From: Candidatus Didemnitutus sp.
Lineage (GTDB): Bacteria; Verrucomicrobiota; Verrucomicrobiia; Opitutales; Opitutaceae
Reading direction: 5' to 3'
DNA length: 57,545 nt
Assembly (NCBI GenBank): GCA_023701285.1
Contig: JAMPXH010000011.1
Coordinates: forward strand, 1 to 57,545
Positions 25,783 to 36,300 of this stretch are shown here, piece by piece; position 1 is the stretch's first letter; each line of letters starts with the position of its first letter. Position numbers and translations under genes: made by a program. The notes beneath the pieces are model-generated. The model did not search any database. It was not told where the DNA came from and saw only the letters and a program-made list of their open reading frames with translations.

Positions 25783-26529
25783 TCACATCACCATGCCGCC
25801 GTCAACGGTAAAAACCTGCCCGGTAATGTAGCCGGCTTCCTCGGAACAGAGGTAGGCGGTCATGTTGGCGATGTCGGCGGCTTCGCCGAGGCGCTTGAGC
25901 GGGATGACGCTGAGGAGCTTCTCGCCGGCCTCGGGCGGGAGCACGGAGGTCATGTCGGTCTTGATGAAGCCGGGGGCGACGGCGTTGCAGGTGACGTTGC
26001 GGGCCGCGAACTCCTTGGCGATGGCCTTGGTGAAGCCGATCATGCCGGCCTTGGCGGCGCAGTAATTGGCCTGACCGGCATTGCCCATGAGGCCGACGAC
26101 GGAGGTAATGTTCACGATGCGGCCCCAGCGCTTCTGGGTCATGGGACGGCCGATGAGCTTTGTCCAATGGTAGCAGCTCGTGAGGTTGGTGGAGATGACG
26201 GACTCCCAATCGTCCTCGGACATGCGGAAGAGCAGACCGTCCTTGGTGATGCCGGCGTTGTTGACGAGGATGTCGATGTGGCCGAACTCGGCGAGCAGCT
26301 GCTCGGAGGCCTGCTTCACCGCGGCGCCATCGGCGACGTCTACGGCGAGAGCCTTGGCCTTGCCGCCGCTGGCGACGATGGCCTCGGCGACCGCGCCGCA
26401 ACTCGCGGCGGATTTGCTCACGCAGATGACGGTCACGCCGTTCTTGGCGAGGAGTTCGGCGATGGCTTTGCCGATGCCGCGACCGGCGCCGGTGACGAGG
26501 GCCACACGATTGTTGTAGGTAAGGCTCAT
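25783..26529 (-). CDS. fabG: 3-oxoacyl-[acyl-carrier-protein] reductase
   Basis: This 248-aa short-chain dehydrogenase reduces 3-oxoacyl-ACP with NADPH. The cofactor motif TGAGRGIG (13-20), the NNAG (90-93) and the catalytic Ser143, Tyr156 and Lys160 (in NITSVVG and YCAAK) are all present, as is the C-terminal [14 protein letters not shown]. The ATG at 26529 is chosen because [20 protein letters not shown] matches the family start. It leads the fabG-acpP-fabF series. No fabD or fabH gene is present in the window. Confidence 0.96.
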   Translation of the reverse strand: MSLTYNNRVALVTGAGRGIGKAIAELLAKNGVTVICVSKSAASCGAVAEAIVASGGKAKALAVDVADGAAVKQASEQLLAEFGHIDILVNNAGITKDGLLFRMSEDDWESVISTNLTSCYHWTKLIGRPMTQKRWGRIVNITSVVGLMGNAGQANYCAAKAGMIGFTKAIAKEFAARNVTCNAVAPGFIKTDMTSVLPPEAGEKLLSVIPLKRLGEAADIANMTAYLCSEEAGYITGQVFTVDGGMVM

Positions 26530-26635
26530 GGGTAAATCCGGCAAGCTACGTGGCACCGCGCGTGACGCTGGGCAATCCCCAAGTCGACCCGCCCGGACAC
26601 TGCCCTGCGCGGTGCTCGCAGCTCGCCGCGGCGTC

Positions 26636-27805
26636 TCAGTAGACGTCGCGGAGGTAGCGGTGCTCCTTCTTGAGTGCCTTCACGTAATCGACGGCCGCAG
26701 CGGCATCCATGCCGCCATGCTGGGCCACGATCTCGTGCAGAGCCGCGTCGACGTCCTTCGCCATGCGCTTGGCGTCGCCGCAGACGTAGAAATAAGCCCC
26801 GCCATGCAGCCATTGCCAGAGCTCGGCGCCGGCGGCGCGCATGCGGTCTTGCACGTAGACCTTCTCGGCCTGGTCGCGCGAGAACGCGAGGTCGAGCCGG
26901 GCGAGCTTACCCTGCGCCTGCCACGCCAGCCACTCCTCCTCATAAAGGAAATCGCAGGCGCGCTTCTGGTCGCCGAAGAACAGCCAGTTCCGACCCGTCG
27001 CGCCACTGGCAACACGGTCCTGCATGAAGGCGCGGAACGGCGCTACCCCCGTGCCGGGTCCGACCATGATGATGTCCTTCGCGCCGTCCTCGGGCACGCC
27101 GAAGTGCGATTGCGACATGAACACCGGCACCGGCGTCCGGTGCAGCTCCGCGCGGTCGGCGAGGAAGGTGGAGCACACGCCGAAACGCTGACGCCCGTTC
27201 GTCTCGTAGCGCACGGCGGCAACCGTCAGGTGCACCTCGTCGGGATAAGGCCGCGAGGACGAAGCGATCGAGTAGAGGCGCGGCATGAGCTTGCGCAGAA
27301 GATCGACGAATTCCTGGGGCGTCAGACGCGCGCCGGGAAACTCGGCCAGCAGGTCGACGTATTCGCGCTGGTGCAGGAACTCCGCGAGCCGCTCCTTCGC
27401 CTCGGGCGCGAGCAGGCCGTCGAGGGTCGCCTTTTCCGCGGCGTCGGTGGTCTTGGCGGCGAGCAGCTCGATCGCCTTGCGCGTCGGGCCGGCGATCGTC
27501 AGCCGGCTCGTCAGCGCCTCGCGCAACGGGATCGGCGCGGCCAGCTTGAGCATGACCGGGCTGACCGGCTCTTCGCCGGTCGCATGCAGGCGACGGAGGA
27601 TTTCCTCCACCACGTCCGGGTGGTTGGTCGGGTAGATGCCGATCGAGTCGCCCGCCTTGTAGCTCAGGCCGCTGCCGGCGAGGCTCACGACGAAGTGCCG
27701 CGTGTCCTTGGCCGAGCCGGCCTTGTTGAGCAGGCGGTTCTCGGTCAAGCGAGCCGGGAACGGGTTGTCCTTCGTGAACGTGGCGTGGGCAGGTTCAACT
27801 TGCAT
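26636..27805 (-). CDS. CysJ-like NADPH flavoprotein reductase lacking the FMN domain
   Basis: This 389-aa cytoplasmic protein matches the FAD/NADPH half of sulfite reductase alpha subunit (CysJ) and cytochrome P450 reductase. Motifs are the FAD-binding connecting domain with YKAGDSIGIYP, RLYSIASSS (176-184), the pyrophosphate loop GVCSTFLAD (209-217), the NADPH site GPGTGVAPFRAF (249-260), YVCGDAKRMAKDV and the C-terminal RYLRDVY with the stacking Tyr. The flavodoxin-like FMN domain found at the N-terminus of CysJ is missing entirely. It may deliver electrons to a separate flavodoxin or ferredoxin. No sulfite reductase beta subunit lies nearby. The ATG at 27805 is used. Confidence 0.88.
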   Translation of the reverse strand: MQVEPAHATFTKDNPFPARLTENRLLNKAGSAKDTRHFVVSLAGSGLSYKAGDSIGIYPTNHPDVVEEILRRLHATGEEPVSPVMLKLAAPIPLREALTSRLTIAGPTRKAIELLAAKTTDAAEKATLDGLLAPEAKERLAEFLHQREYVDLLAEFPGARLTPQEFVDLLRKLMPRLYSIASSSRPYPDEVHLTVAAVRYETNGRQRFGVCSTFLADRAELHRTPVPVFMSQSHFGVPEDGAKDIIMVGPGTGVAPFRAFMQDRVASGATGRNWLFFGDQKRACDFLYEEEWLAWQAQGKLARLDLAFSRDQAEKVYVQDRMRAAGAELWQWLHGGAYFYVCGDAKRMAKDVDAALHEIVAQHGGMDAAAAVDYVKALKKEHRYLRDVY

Positions 27806-27936
27806 GGATAAGCCGTGTTTTTGCGGGCGGGCGCAGCAGTGAGGCAAGCCCGTTTGCTGTCACAGCCGGGAGCGCGGACCATGCATTAGGCCTTTCCTGT
27901 TGCCCCGCCCTGCGCCGCGGCCCACCGTGGGCGGAC

Positions 27937-28710
27937 ATGGAACCCGTTCGCATCCACAAGTTCATCGCCGATTCCGGCCTCTGCTCCCGCCGGGCCGCCG
28001 AAGCGCTGATCGCCGCGGGCGAAGTCTACGTGAACGGCCAGAAGGCCGAGCCCGGCCAGAAAATCGACCCCGCCACCGACAAGGTCACCGTCCGCGGCAA
28101 GGCCGTGCGCTCCACCGCCCAGCCCAAGGTCACCCTCGCCATGCACAAGCCGCGCGGCCTCGTCTGCAGCAACAGCGACCCGCACGCCGTCGACGGCACC
28201 ATCTTCGACCTCCTGCCGCGCGAGTGGGCCAAGCTCCGCCTCTTTTGCGCCGGCCGCCTCGACAAGGAGAGCGAAGGCCTCCTCATCCTCACGACCGACG
28301 GCGAGCTCGCCAACAAGCTCATGCACCCGTCCAACACGGTCGTGAAGCGCTACTACGTGCAACTCGAGGAACCCTTCCCCGCCTCGCGCCTCGGCCTGCT
28401 CATCCGCGGCGTGAAGGTCGAGGAGGAGTGGCTCAAGGTCGAGCGCGCCAACCTCGTCAATCCCTCCGCCGACAAGAAATCCGCCGCGCTCGACGTGCAC
28501 CTGCACCACGGCAAGAAGCGCGAGATCCGCCAGCTCTTCCTCGCCCTCGGCTACCCGGTGAAACGCCTCCGCCGCTACCAAATCGGCGCCTTCCCGCTGA
28601 AAGGAATTCCTTTGCGCGGGGTGAAACAACTTTCTACGAAGGAAATCTCATTGCTCTTCGCCACGCCCCGCCCGCGCGCGGTGCGCACTCCATCCGACCA
28701 TGAAGCTTAA
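27937..28710 (+). CDS. RluB/RsuA-type rRNA pseudouridine synthase
   Basis: This 257-aa enzyme isomerises a specific uridine in rRNA to pseudouridine. An N-terminal S4 RNA-binding domain (about 5-52, RIHKFIADSGLCSRRAAEALI) is followed by the catalytic domain with MHKPRGLVCSNS and the active-site Asp109 in AGRLDKESEGLLILT. The family motif GKKREIRQLF is near the C-terminus. RluB, RluE, RluF and RsuA cannot be separated with confidence by eye; RluB-like is most likely. It is divergent from the CysJ-like gene. Its last 11 nt overlap the start of the SH3-like gene, suggesting coupling. Confidence 0.92.
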   Translation: MEPVRIHKFIADSGLCSRRAAEALIAAGEVYVNGQKAEPGQKIDPATDKVTVRGKAVRSTAQPKVTLAMHKPRGLVCSNSDPHAVDGTIFDLLPREWAKLRLFCAGRLDKESEGLLILTTDGELANKLMHPSNTVVKRYYVQLEEPFPASRLGLLIRGVKVEEEWLKVERANLVNPSADKKSAALDVHLHHGKKREIRQLFLALGYPVKRLRRYQIGAFPLKGIPLRGVKQLSTKEISLLFATPRPRAVRTPSDHEA

Positions 28711-29473
28711 AGCCATTCTCCCGCTCCTCACGCTCGGCGCCCTCGCGCTCCAAGCCGAGCCGCTCGCCGCCGACACCGCCGTCTTCCAGCAAGCCGACGC
28801 CAGCTCCCCCGTCATCGCCCGCCTCAAGAGCGGCACCAACGCCGACAGCGTCGGCGAGGCTCCCGCCGGCTGGCGCCGCGTCGAGGTCGAGGGCCAGTTC
28901 GAGGCCTTCGTCCACACCCGCGACATCACCAAGAGCCTCGATGTCCGCGAAGGCTCCAACCTCCTCACCGCGCCGCAGAAAAACGCCGCCGTGCTCACCG
29001 TCGCCCAAAAAGGCGACAAGACTGACATCGTCGGCGTCCGCGGCGATTACTGCCAGGTGCAGGTGACGAAGAAGATCCAGGGCTTCATCGCCGTCGGCGC
29101 CACCGCCAACCGCCCCGCCGCCGCCGCGCCCGCGCTGCCGGCCGCTCCCACGACGCCTCCGCCCGTCGCCGCGCCCCCCACCACGGCCCCCGGCCGCGCC
29201 GTCGCCACCGACAACACCGCCGACCTTCCCCGCCTCTTCAGTGGCACCCTCGTCCTCGCCCGCCGCCCGCTCATCAATCCGAATCCCCCCTACGACTACC
29301 AGCTCACCGACACCTCCGGCCGCCGCTTCGCCTACGTCGACACCAAGCGCCTTCTCCTCACCGAGAAACTCGAATCCTACCTCGAACGCCACGTCGTCGT
29401 CACCGGCACCGTCCGCAACACGGTCGACGGGAAGGACCTCGTGGTCGCCGCCGAATCGATCCAGCTCAAATAA
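28700..29473 (+). CDS. Secreted SH3-like domain protein
   Basis: This 257-aa exported protein begins with a signal peptide ([24 protein letters not shown], about 1-24). Two bacterial SH3-like repeats follow (about 25-78 and 80-137), with [18 protein letters not shown] and a [16 protein letters not shown] strand. A Pro/Ala linker (about 138-172) leads to a C-terminal beta-rich domain (about 180-257) with an OB-like strand order, [15 protein letters not shown]...[10 protein letters not shown]. Function is unknown, but envelope localisation is clear. The start lies inside the end of the pseudouridine synthase gene in another frame, so translation may be coupled. A strong terminator follows. Confidence 0.8.
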   Translation: MKLKAILPLLTLGALALQAEPLAADTAVFQQADASSPVIARLKSGTNADSVGEAPAGWRRVEVEGQFEAFVHTRDITKSLDVREGSNLLTAPQKNAAVLTVAQKGDKTDIVGVRGDYCQVQVTKKIQGFIAVGATANRPAAAAPALPAAPTTPPPVAAPPTTAPGRAVATDNTADLPRLFSGTLVLARRPLINPNPPYDYQLTDTSGRRFAYVDTKRLLLTEKLESYLERHVVVTGTVRNTVDGKDLVVAAESIQLK

Positions 29474-29490
29474 GACAGACAAAACAATTC

Positions 29491-29520
29491 AGCCGGCCCC
29501 GCGAGGCCGGCTTCTTTTTT
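29491..29520 (+). terminator. Intrinsic terminator just before folD
   Basis: Stem AGCCGGCC / GGCCGGCT (29491-29498 with 29505-29512) with a 6-base loop is followed by TCTTTTTT. It ends 5 bp before the folD ATG, so it separates the SH3-like gene from folD and leaves no room for a normal folD promoter downstream of it. Confidence 0.9.
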
Positions 29521-29525
29521 CTCCC

Positions 29526-30404
29526 ATGGAAATCATCGATGGCAATCAAGTCGCCGCCACCATCATCGCCGAGCTGAAGGCCGAAGTCGCCACCTTCAGC
29601 GGCCGCAAGCCCTGCATCGCCCTCGTGCGCGTGGGCGACGATCCGGCCTCGATTTCCTACGTGAAGAAGAAACAGGCCACCGCCGCCGAGATCGGCATGG
29701 AGAGCCGCCTCTTCCTGCCGCCCGTCACCATCACCCAGGCCGAGCTCTGCACGCTCATCGACCAGCTCAACGCCGACGACACCGTCGACGGCATCCTCGT
29801 GCAGTCCCCGTTGCCCAAGGGCATCGAGGAAGTCGCCGTCTTCCGCCGCATCGCCGCGCACAAGGATGTCGACGGCTTCCACACGCTCAACCTCGGCAAG
29901 CTCGCACAGGAGGACGAGACCGGCTTCGTCGCCTGCACGCCCGCCGGCATCATGGAGCTGCTCGCGCGCGCCAACGTCACGCTCGCCGGCAAGCACGTCG
30001 TCGTCCTCGGCCGCTCCCTCATCGTCGGCAAACCCGCCGCGCTCCTCGCCGTGCAGCGCAAGGTCTGGGCCAACGCCACCGTCACGATCTGCCATTCTCA
30101 GACCGCCAATCTCCCCGCACTCACGCGCCAAGCCGACGTGCTCATCGCCGCCATCGGCAAGGCCGAGTTCGTCACCGCCGACATGGTGAAACCCGGCGTG
30201 GTCGTGATCGACGTCGGCGTGAACCGCGTGCCCGACGCCTCGCGCAAGACCGGCTACCGCCTCACCGGCGACGTGCATTTCCCGACCGTGTCGCCCCTGT
30301 GTTCCAAGATCACGCCGGTCCCCGGCGGCGTCGGCCCGATGACCGTCGCGATGCTGATGAAGAACACGGTCAAGGCCTACCGCCAGAGCCGCGCCGCCGC
30401 CTGA
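29526..30404 (+). CDS. folD: Bifunctional methylenetetrahydrofolate dehydrogenase/cyclohydrolase
   Basis: This 292-aa cytoplasmic enzyme interconverts 5,10-methylene-THF and 10-formyl-THF, supplying one-carbon units. The catalytic Tyr45 and Lys49 (SYVKKK), the loop VQSPLPKGI, the NADP-binding [13 protein letters not shown] and the C-terminal [14 protein letters not shown] are all present, and the length is standard. The ATG at 29526 is the family start ([10 protein letters not shown]). It sits 5 bp after a strong terminator of the upstream gene, so it needs a promoter within or upstream of that hairpin, or depends on read-through. Confidence 0.97.
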   Translation: MEIIDGNQVAATIIAELKAEVATFSGRKPCIALVRVGDDPASISYVKKKQATAAEIGMESRLFLPPVTITQAELCTLIDQLNADDTVDGILVQSPLPKGIEEVAVFRRIAAHKDVDGFHTLNLGKLAQEDETGFVACTPAGIMELLARANVTLAGKHVVVLGRSLIVGKPAALLAVQRKVWANATVTICHSQTANLPALTRQADVLIAAIGKAEFVTADMVKPGVVVIDVGVNRVPDASRKTGYRLTGDVHFPTVSPLCSKITPVPGGVGPMTVAMLMKNTVKAYRQSRAAA

Positions 30405-30594
30405 TCGCTCCGCCGGTTGCGCGCGGCGAGGCACGCGGCGTTTGCTGCTCCCGGAAACCCGGGCGCGAAGCCGTGCAACACGGCCGCCGATTCCCCGCGG
30501 CCGATACGCGCAATTTATTATCTTCAGAGATTCCGCTTCTGAAAGGGGTGCCCGCAGAAGCAGGCTTCAATCGATGACCTAGGTGCGATTGACT

Positions 30595-30609
30595 GGGGCT
30601 ATTAGCCCC
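30595..30609. promoter_or_regulatory. Inverted repeat GGGGCT-ATT-AGCCCC abutting a start codon
   Basis: A perfect 6-bp inverted repeat ends one base before the ATG of the PEP-CTERM gene at 30611. In mRNA it would fold into a hairpin covering the initiation region; as DNA it could be an operator. The rest of the 206-bp gap after folD shows an AT-rich patch (30511-30525) that may hold the promoter, but no confident boxes. Confidence 0.4.
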
Positions 30610-30610
30610 T

Positions 30611-31342
30611 ATGAATTCCTTCCTGCAGGCTCATGGTTGCCGCTTGGTGGCGCTGTTCGCATTCCTCACCGCCGGACTCTCGGCGCAAGTGACCTTCACC
30701 GTCCATACGACGGCGCGCTACTCCATCTACGGCTACACCGCCGGCCAAAATGTGACCTTCAGCTTCGTGCTGTCCGACGAGCTGCCGAATCAGGCGCCGT
30801 CCTCCTTCATTGCTTGGCAGAATTTCTGGGCTGAATCGGACGCCGCGCAAAACCCGCTGTGGGCCACCGTCTCGGGCACCGGCCTGACTGGCAACTTCCT
30901 CGCCGCGAGCGCGAGCAACGGATCCCCGTCGAGCATCACCATGATCAAGTCCGAATCCGGACCCGACGACTTGCACTTTCTGGCCACCAACCCCGACCTC
31001 GTCGGCTCGATGGGCTTGTCGCTGCCCGACGGCACCCCTCTCCGCTCCATCACGGCTTCGTTCGAAAATGTCACCGATTTCACTTACCCCGGAGTATTCA
31101 CCAACCCGGCGGACTATTTCGCCGCCTACGTCGGCACCTACACGCCGGAGGCTCCGTATTCCATGCTCGTGGTCGTTCCCGTCGGGACCCTCGATGGCGG
31201 CGGCACGTCGCTTTTCAACGTCGATGAGGTCGTGATCAGCATGGGCGGGCCGTCGATCCCCGAGCCCACCACGTTCGCACTCCTCTTCGGGTGCTCAGCG
31301 CTGCTGGGCGCTGTCGTGATCCGTCGCCGCCGCGCGGTTTGA
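30611..31342 (+). CDS. PEP-CTERM sorting-domain protein
   Basis: This 243-aa exported protein has a signal peptide (about 1-25, ending FLTAGLSAQ) and a beta-rich Ser/Thr/Gly-rich middle domain of unknown function. A complete PEP-CTERM tail follows at the end: the IPEPTT motif, a hydrophobic helix (FALLFGCSALLGAVVI) and the terminal basic cluster RRRRAV. Such proteins are processed by an exosortase and displayed or secreted, often with exopolysaccharide. No exosortase is encoded in the window. The middle domain is not one I recognise. A perfect inverted repeat abuts the start codon. Confidence 0.92.
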   Translation: MNSFLQAHGCRLVALFAFLTAGLSAQVTFTVHTTARYSIYGYTAGQNVTFSFVLSDELPNQAPSSFIAWQNFWAESDAAQNPLWATVSGTGLTGNFLAASASNGSPSSITMIKSESGPDDLHFLATNPDLVGSMGLSLPDGTPLRSITASFENVTDFTYPGVFTNPADYFAAYVGTYTPEAPYSMLVVVPVGTLDGGGTSLFNVDEVVISMGGPSIPEPTTFALLFGCSALLGAVVIRRRRAV

Positions 31343-31562
31343 GCGTCCGCGTGAAGCGGCGGGTGTGAGGCGCGCGGAAAATCGCGCGTCAGCATCGATC
31401 TGGGACGACGCAAATCGTCTCAATCGCCGGAGCGGCGAGTTCATTGCGCCCGCGCGTCGGGCTGGCTAGTCTGCGGGCGCCCCACCCAACCGCGCTCGGC
31501 CCACAGGCCGACGCAACGCGGCAACTCCCCAGCGTCCACCCGCACCGCTTCCGCTCTCCCCC

Positions 31563-33053
31563 ATGAGACTCACGCCCCGCTGCCTCCTTCTCCTTCTGTG
31601 CCTGAGCCTCGCGACCGCCACGTCCGTCGGCGCCACCACATGGGAAGCCGAGAGCGCCCGCGTCCGCGAAACGGTTACCTCGCTCGATGAGATCAGCGCC
31701 AGCGGCGGACGCGCCCTGCGGTTCGACGGGAGTGGCCACGCCGCGTGGACGGTGAACGTCGCCGCGGCCGGCCGCTACGAGCTTCATCTCCGCTATCGCA
31801 CCGCAGCCGACGCCGGCTGGCCCAAGCTCACGGTGAACGGCCACACGCGCGGACTCGGGCTCGACTCGACGCTGGGCGAATGGTCCGAGGTCACGCGGAT
31901 CGTCACGCTGCGCGCCGGCGACAACGAAATCGCGCTCGCCGCCAATCGACAGCGCTTCGACGCCGACCTCCTGCGCCTCGGCACGCCGTCCGGCAGCGGG
32001 CTCGTGCCCATCTACGAACTTCCTGTGCTGTCGCCGCGCACCGCCCGCGTCGATCTGCGCGCGCCGCAACCGCTGCTGTTCCTGCTGCGCGGCAACGGTC
32101 ATCGCGTCGCCCGTGTCACGCTCGCCGATCGTGAATTGTCGCCGAGCTTCGTGCCGTTCGCACCGGTGGAGGACGCCGCGCAAATGACCATCCCCGCCCC
32201 GGCGCTCGCCGATTTGCCGGCAGGCACGCACCCGTTGCGGATCGATTTCGTCGGCGGAGCCGAAGTCAGGATTCCGGTCGAGGTGAGCGCGGCGCCGGTG
32301 CCCGCGCCGCTGCTGATCGCGTCGCTCGACGTCTCGCACGGCAAGGCCACGCTCATCCGGCTGCCGGACGGACAAGTCGCGCTGATCGACTGCGCCCAGG
32401 CGTCGTTTGCCCAGAGCCGCCTGCTGCCGTTCCTCGCCGCCCACGGCATCGCCCGCATCGACCACCTGTTCCTCACCCACTACCACGACGACCACGCCGG
32501 CGGGCTGGACCTCCTGAAAGCCGCGCTGCCCGTCGGCGCGGTGCACGATTACCGCGATTACCGCAGCGGCGACCGCTTCACTCTGGGCGGAGTCGATTGG
32601 TTCGTGCTCAACGCCTACGCCGACGGCAGCGACGAGAATTCCCGCTCGCTCTCGCTCCAGCTCACCTACCGCGGCTTCGTCTACACCGACGGCGCGGACA
32701 TCTACGCGCAAAACCAAGCCGCCATCCTCGAGCGTTTCCCCGAGCGCGTGCGCAGCCATGTCTATTACGGCAACCACCACTTCCACGGCTCGGTGGATGT
32801 GAACTACCTCCGCCGCACCGACGCCGCGCTGTATCTCGTGTCCGCCGAGGATTCCGTCTACGCCCGCGCCGCCTACGCGCAGAGCTTCGTGCGCGACGTC
32901 GAGGGCTACCTCAAGGCGCACGACCGACGCCTCCGCGAGACACTCGTAACCCGCGAGACCGGCCACTGCCTCATCCGCGTGCACGACGCCGATCGCTGGA
33001 CCTACGAAACCACCCCCGTCGGCGCCGTGTTCCCCGACTTCGCCGCGCCCTGA
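31563..33053 (+). CDS. Secreted CBM-like/metallo-beta-lactamase fusion
   Basis: This 496-aa protein starts with a signal peptide (about 1-24, LLLLCLSLATATSVGA). An N-terminal beta-sandwich (about 25-145) has WEAESARV, GRALRFDGSGHAAWTVNV and GRYELHLRYRT, a pattern typical of CBM6/CBM35 carbohydrate-binding modules. A linker beta domain (about 150-255) precedes a ComEC-like metallo-beta-lactamase domain (about 260-470), with the metal motif THYHDDHAGG (HxHxDH at 306-311) and NHHFHGSVD. The MBL part resembles the extracellular hydrolase domain of ComEC/Rec2, but there are no membrane helices. Substrate is unknown; a carbohydrate-linked phosphodiester or nucleic acid is a guess. Confidence 0.78.
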   Translation: MRLTPRCLLLLLCLSLATATSVGATTWEAESARVRETVTSLDEISASGGRALRFDGSGHAAWTVNVAAAGRYELHLRYRTAADAGWPKLTVNGHTRGLGLDSTLGEWSEVTRIVTLRAGDNEIALAANRQRFDADLLRLGTPSGSGLVPIYELPVLSPRTARVDLRAPQPLLFLLRGNGHRVARVTLADRELSPSFVPFAPVEDAAQMTIPAPALADLPAGTHPLRIDFVGGAEVRIPVEVSAAPVPAPLLIASLDVSHGKATLIRLPDGQVALIDCAQASFAQSRLLPFLAAHGIARIDHLFLTHYHDDHAGGLDLLKAALPVGAVHDYRDYRSGDRFTLGGVDWFVLNAYADGSDENSRSLSLQLTYRGFVYTDGADIYAQNQAAILERFPERVRSHVYYGNHHFHGSVDVNYLRRTDAALYLVSAEDSVYARAAYAQSFVRDVEGYLKAHDRRLRETLVTRETGHCLIRVHDADRWTYETTPVGAVFPDFAAP

Positions 33054-33333
33054 CGCGCGCCGCGCAAGCAGCGCGCTGGATTCCGACGATTCCGCGCAAC
33101 GGCACCTCATCTGGGGAGCGCTGCCGATGACACTCCGCGGGACGCACACGCCGCGATGCGCCGCGGCGAGTTGCTGAACTCATCGCGACGAGGCGCGGGC
33201 AAGATCTGCGCAGCTTTGGCCACCCGAGGCCCCACACCCGGACTTGCGACAACCCTGCGAAAGTCACTACCCTCATTCCTCTCAACGACACGGGCCCTCG
33301 CACCAGTGGTGCGAGCGTCGTTCGAGTGACCCT

Positions 33334-36300
33334 ATGCTACACTCCCTTCTCCGGGCCTTTCATTGCGTGTTTTCATCCGTCGCCGCGAACGCGATCCAGC
33401 CGAGGTGCCAATCCCGCCCCGGCGTCCCACGGAGGGACCTGCGCTGGCTCCTCGTCGCTGCTTTCGCCACGACCACCGCGATCGCCGTGCACGCCCAACC
33501 TCTGCGTTTGATCGTCGCGCCCGAAATCGATGAAGGCGACGGCGTGCTGATCGCCGCCGTGGAACTGCCGCAACCGGCCGAGACCCCCACGCTCGTCACC
33601 ATCACCGCAACAATCCTCACCCCATCCGCGCAGGAGCTGGTCATCCCCGCCGGCAGCACGCGCGGGTTCATCTTCTTCGAACTCGGCGACGACAACTTGC
33701 TGCAAGGTCCGCGCCAAGCCGTGCTCCGGGCGAGCGCGGACAATTTCCAGTCGACGGCGACGGCCGTGCTGATCAACGACAACGACACGGCGGACTTGAC
33801 CGTCGAAGTCCCCGCAACCGTCACGGAGGGTGGCAGCGGACTTGTTTTTCTCACGCTGAGCCGGCCCGCGAGTTATGCCGTCACGGTCACACTCGTCTCC
33901 GGCTCGCCCGAGTTGAGTGTCACGACTTCGGTCTCCATCGCCAGCGGCGCCACGACGCGGCAGACTTGGATCTGGGCCGTCAATGACGGTGCCATCAACG
34001 GTTCCCGTTCGGCGAATTTCACCGTCTCCATACCCGCGTGGAACATCACGAAGACCGCCAGCGTGCGCATTGAGGATGACGACCAGCGCACGCTGACCCT
34101 GCAGTTGCCGGCCGCGATTCCCGAGAACTCCACCAATGCGACCGGGCAGTTGCTCCTCGGCGGCTCGCTCCAGACGGACTTGCAGGTCGCTCTCTCCAGC
34201 ACCGCTCCGGGAGTGCTCACCGTGCCTCCGTTCGTCGTGGTGCCGGCAGGTTTCAACACAGTGACTTTCCCGCTGGCCCCGATGGAAGACGCCGCCGCCA
34301 CCGGCAAGAGGACAGTGATGCTGCAAGCGACCGCGGATGGCTTCACCCCGGACGAAGCAGAGATCACCATTCAAGATGTGACCCTGAGCGACTTGACTCT
34401 CTCCGCCGCGCCACCGTGGGCGCTCATCGGCCAGAACTACACGCTCAACGTCGTCGCACGTAACGCGGACCTGCAGACCATCGCCGGCTTCGCCGGTGCC
34501 GTGCAGGCCCGCTGGGAGAGCACGCGGACCGGCGAGACCGTCGGTCCGGCCGTCGAGGGCACCTTCGCCGCCGGCACCGCGTCGTTCTCACTCTCGGTGC
34601 CGGACACGCTCGACGGACTGCGGGTGCGCGTCTCGGTGGGAGACTTCGTCGCTCGCACCGGCGAGATCCGCACTTACCGGCTGTTCGCCGCTTCAGCGCA
34701 AGGTCTCGCCATCGACCGGCAACGCGGCCGGATCCTCTACACGGCCGGGGCCCAGGCCGGCGCAGGATTCACCAACACGATGGTCGCCCTTGATCCCCTG
34801 ACCGGCGAACGCACGCCTTCTGTGTTCCTCGGCAGCGATCCGCGCACGCTCGCGGTCAGCGACGACAACTCCACCGCCTACATCGGCCTATGGGCGAGCA
34901 ACCAGATCGTGCAACTCGACCTTGCGACCGGATCGGTCGTGCGCAACATCCAGATGGGCGCGGGCAGCGTGTGGAGCACCTCCACCTTCACTCCCTACGA
35001 CATCGCCGTGGTGCCGGGCGCGCCGAACGCGATCGTTGTCGGACAGGACGACACCGCCTCCACCTACTCCACCGTGGTCCTCTACCGCGACGGCGCACTC
35101 GTGGCCGAGCAATCCTCCTACGACACGATCTCGCTCACCCCGTCGCGCCGCCCGGGCGTGGTCTTCGGCTACAACAATACGGACACCGGCTACGACTTCG
35201 GCGCGCTGACGGCTCAGGCCAGCGCCCTCACCCTGCAACGCTCCACCGCCAAGCCTTTCGAGGGTTTCAACCTCACCATCGAGGGCGAAGGCGACTACGT
35301 CATCGGCACCAACGGTGTCGTCGCCGACGGACAGACCTTGCTCTCCCGCGGCAAGCTGGCGCTGCCCACGAGCATCTCGCGCTGGGCCGTCGCGGCCGAC
35401 GCCGACAGCCGCCGTTTCTACGCCGCGGATGCGACCTCGGGCCTGTATATCTTCGACGCCATCACGCTTCGCCTGCAGCGGCAGCTGCCGCTGCCCAGCG
35501 GACTCGGCACGATCACCGAGATCAAGCGCTGGGGCCAGACCGGCCTGGCGCTGCGCCTCGCCACCGGGGCCATCGTGACCTTTACCCACCCGGACATCGC
35601 CCCGACCGCACCGCCCGCCGACGTGGAGATCGCCTTCGCGCCCCACAACGGTGAGATCCTCGCGGGCACCGCCCAGGAATTCGCCATCACCGCCCGCAAC
35701 CACGGCCCAAACCCCGCCCTTGAAGTGCGGGTCGGTCTCACCGTGCCCAGCGGCTTCACCTTCTCCTCCGTGCAGGCGGACGGCGCCCTCCTCGAGACCA
35801 CCACCGGTTCCTTCCTCGCACACCTCGGCACGCTCGCTTCCGGCGCCAGCCGCACCGTGCGCTTCGCGCTCAGCACCACCGTCAACGGCCCCAACGTCAT
35901 CCACGCCATCGCGCTGACCAGCTCCATCGACGAGAACGGCACCAACAACGTCACCACGCTGCCCGTCTCGGTCGTCTTCGCCGACCAACCCAACACCGCC
36001 CGCGCGCTCCAGCTTTACGCCGTCGATGTCGTGGCACACCCCAGCCAGCCCCTGATCTACGTCAGCACCGGCAAGGAGGGCGCCGCCACGCTCGCCCATC
36101 AGGTGCTCGAGATCGACCCCCGCACCGGCAAGATCCTGCGCACCCTGCTAACCGGGGATAATCCGCGCTCGCTGGCCATCACCGATGGTGGCGAGTTCCT
36201 CTACGTGGCGCTCGGCGACGTGGCCAAGGTGCTGCGCGTGAATCTGGCCGATTTCTCCGTCGCCCTCTCGATTCCACTGCCGCCCCGCTACAGCAGCAGC

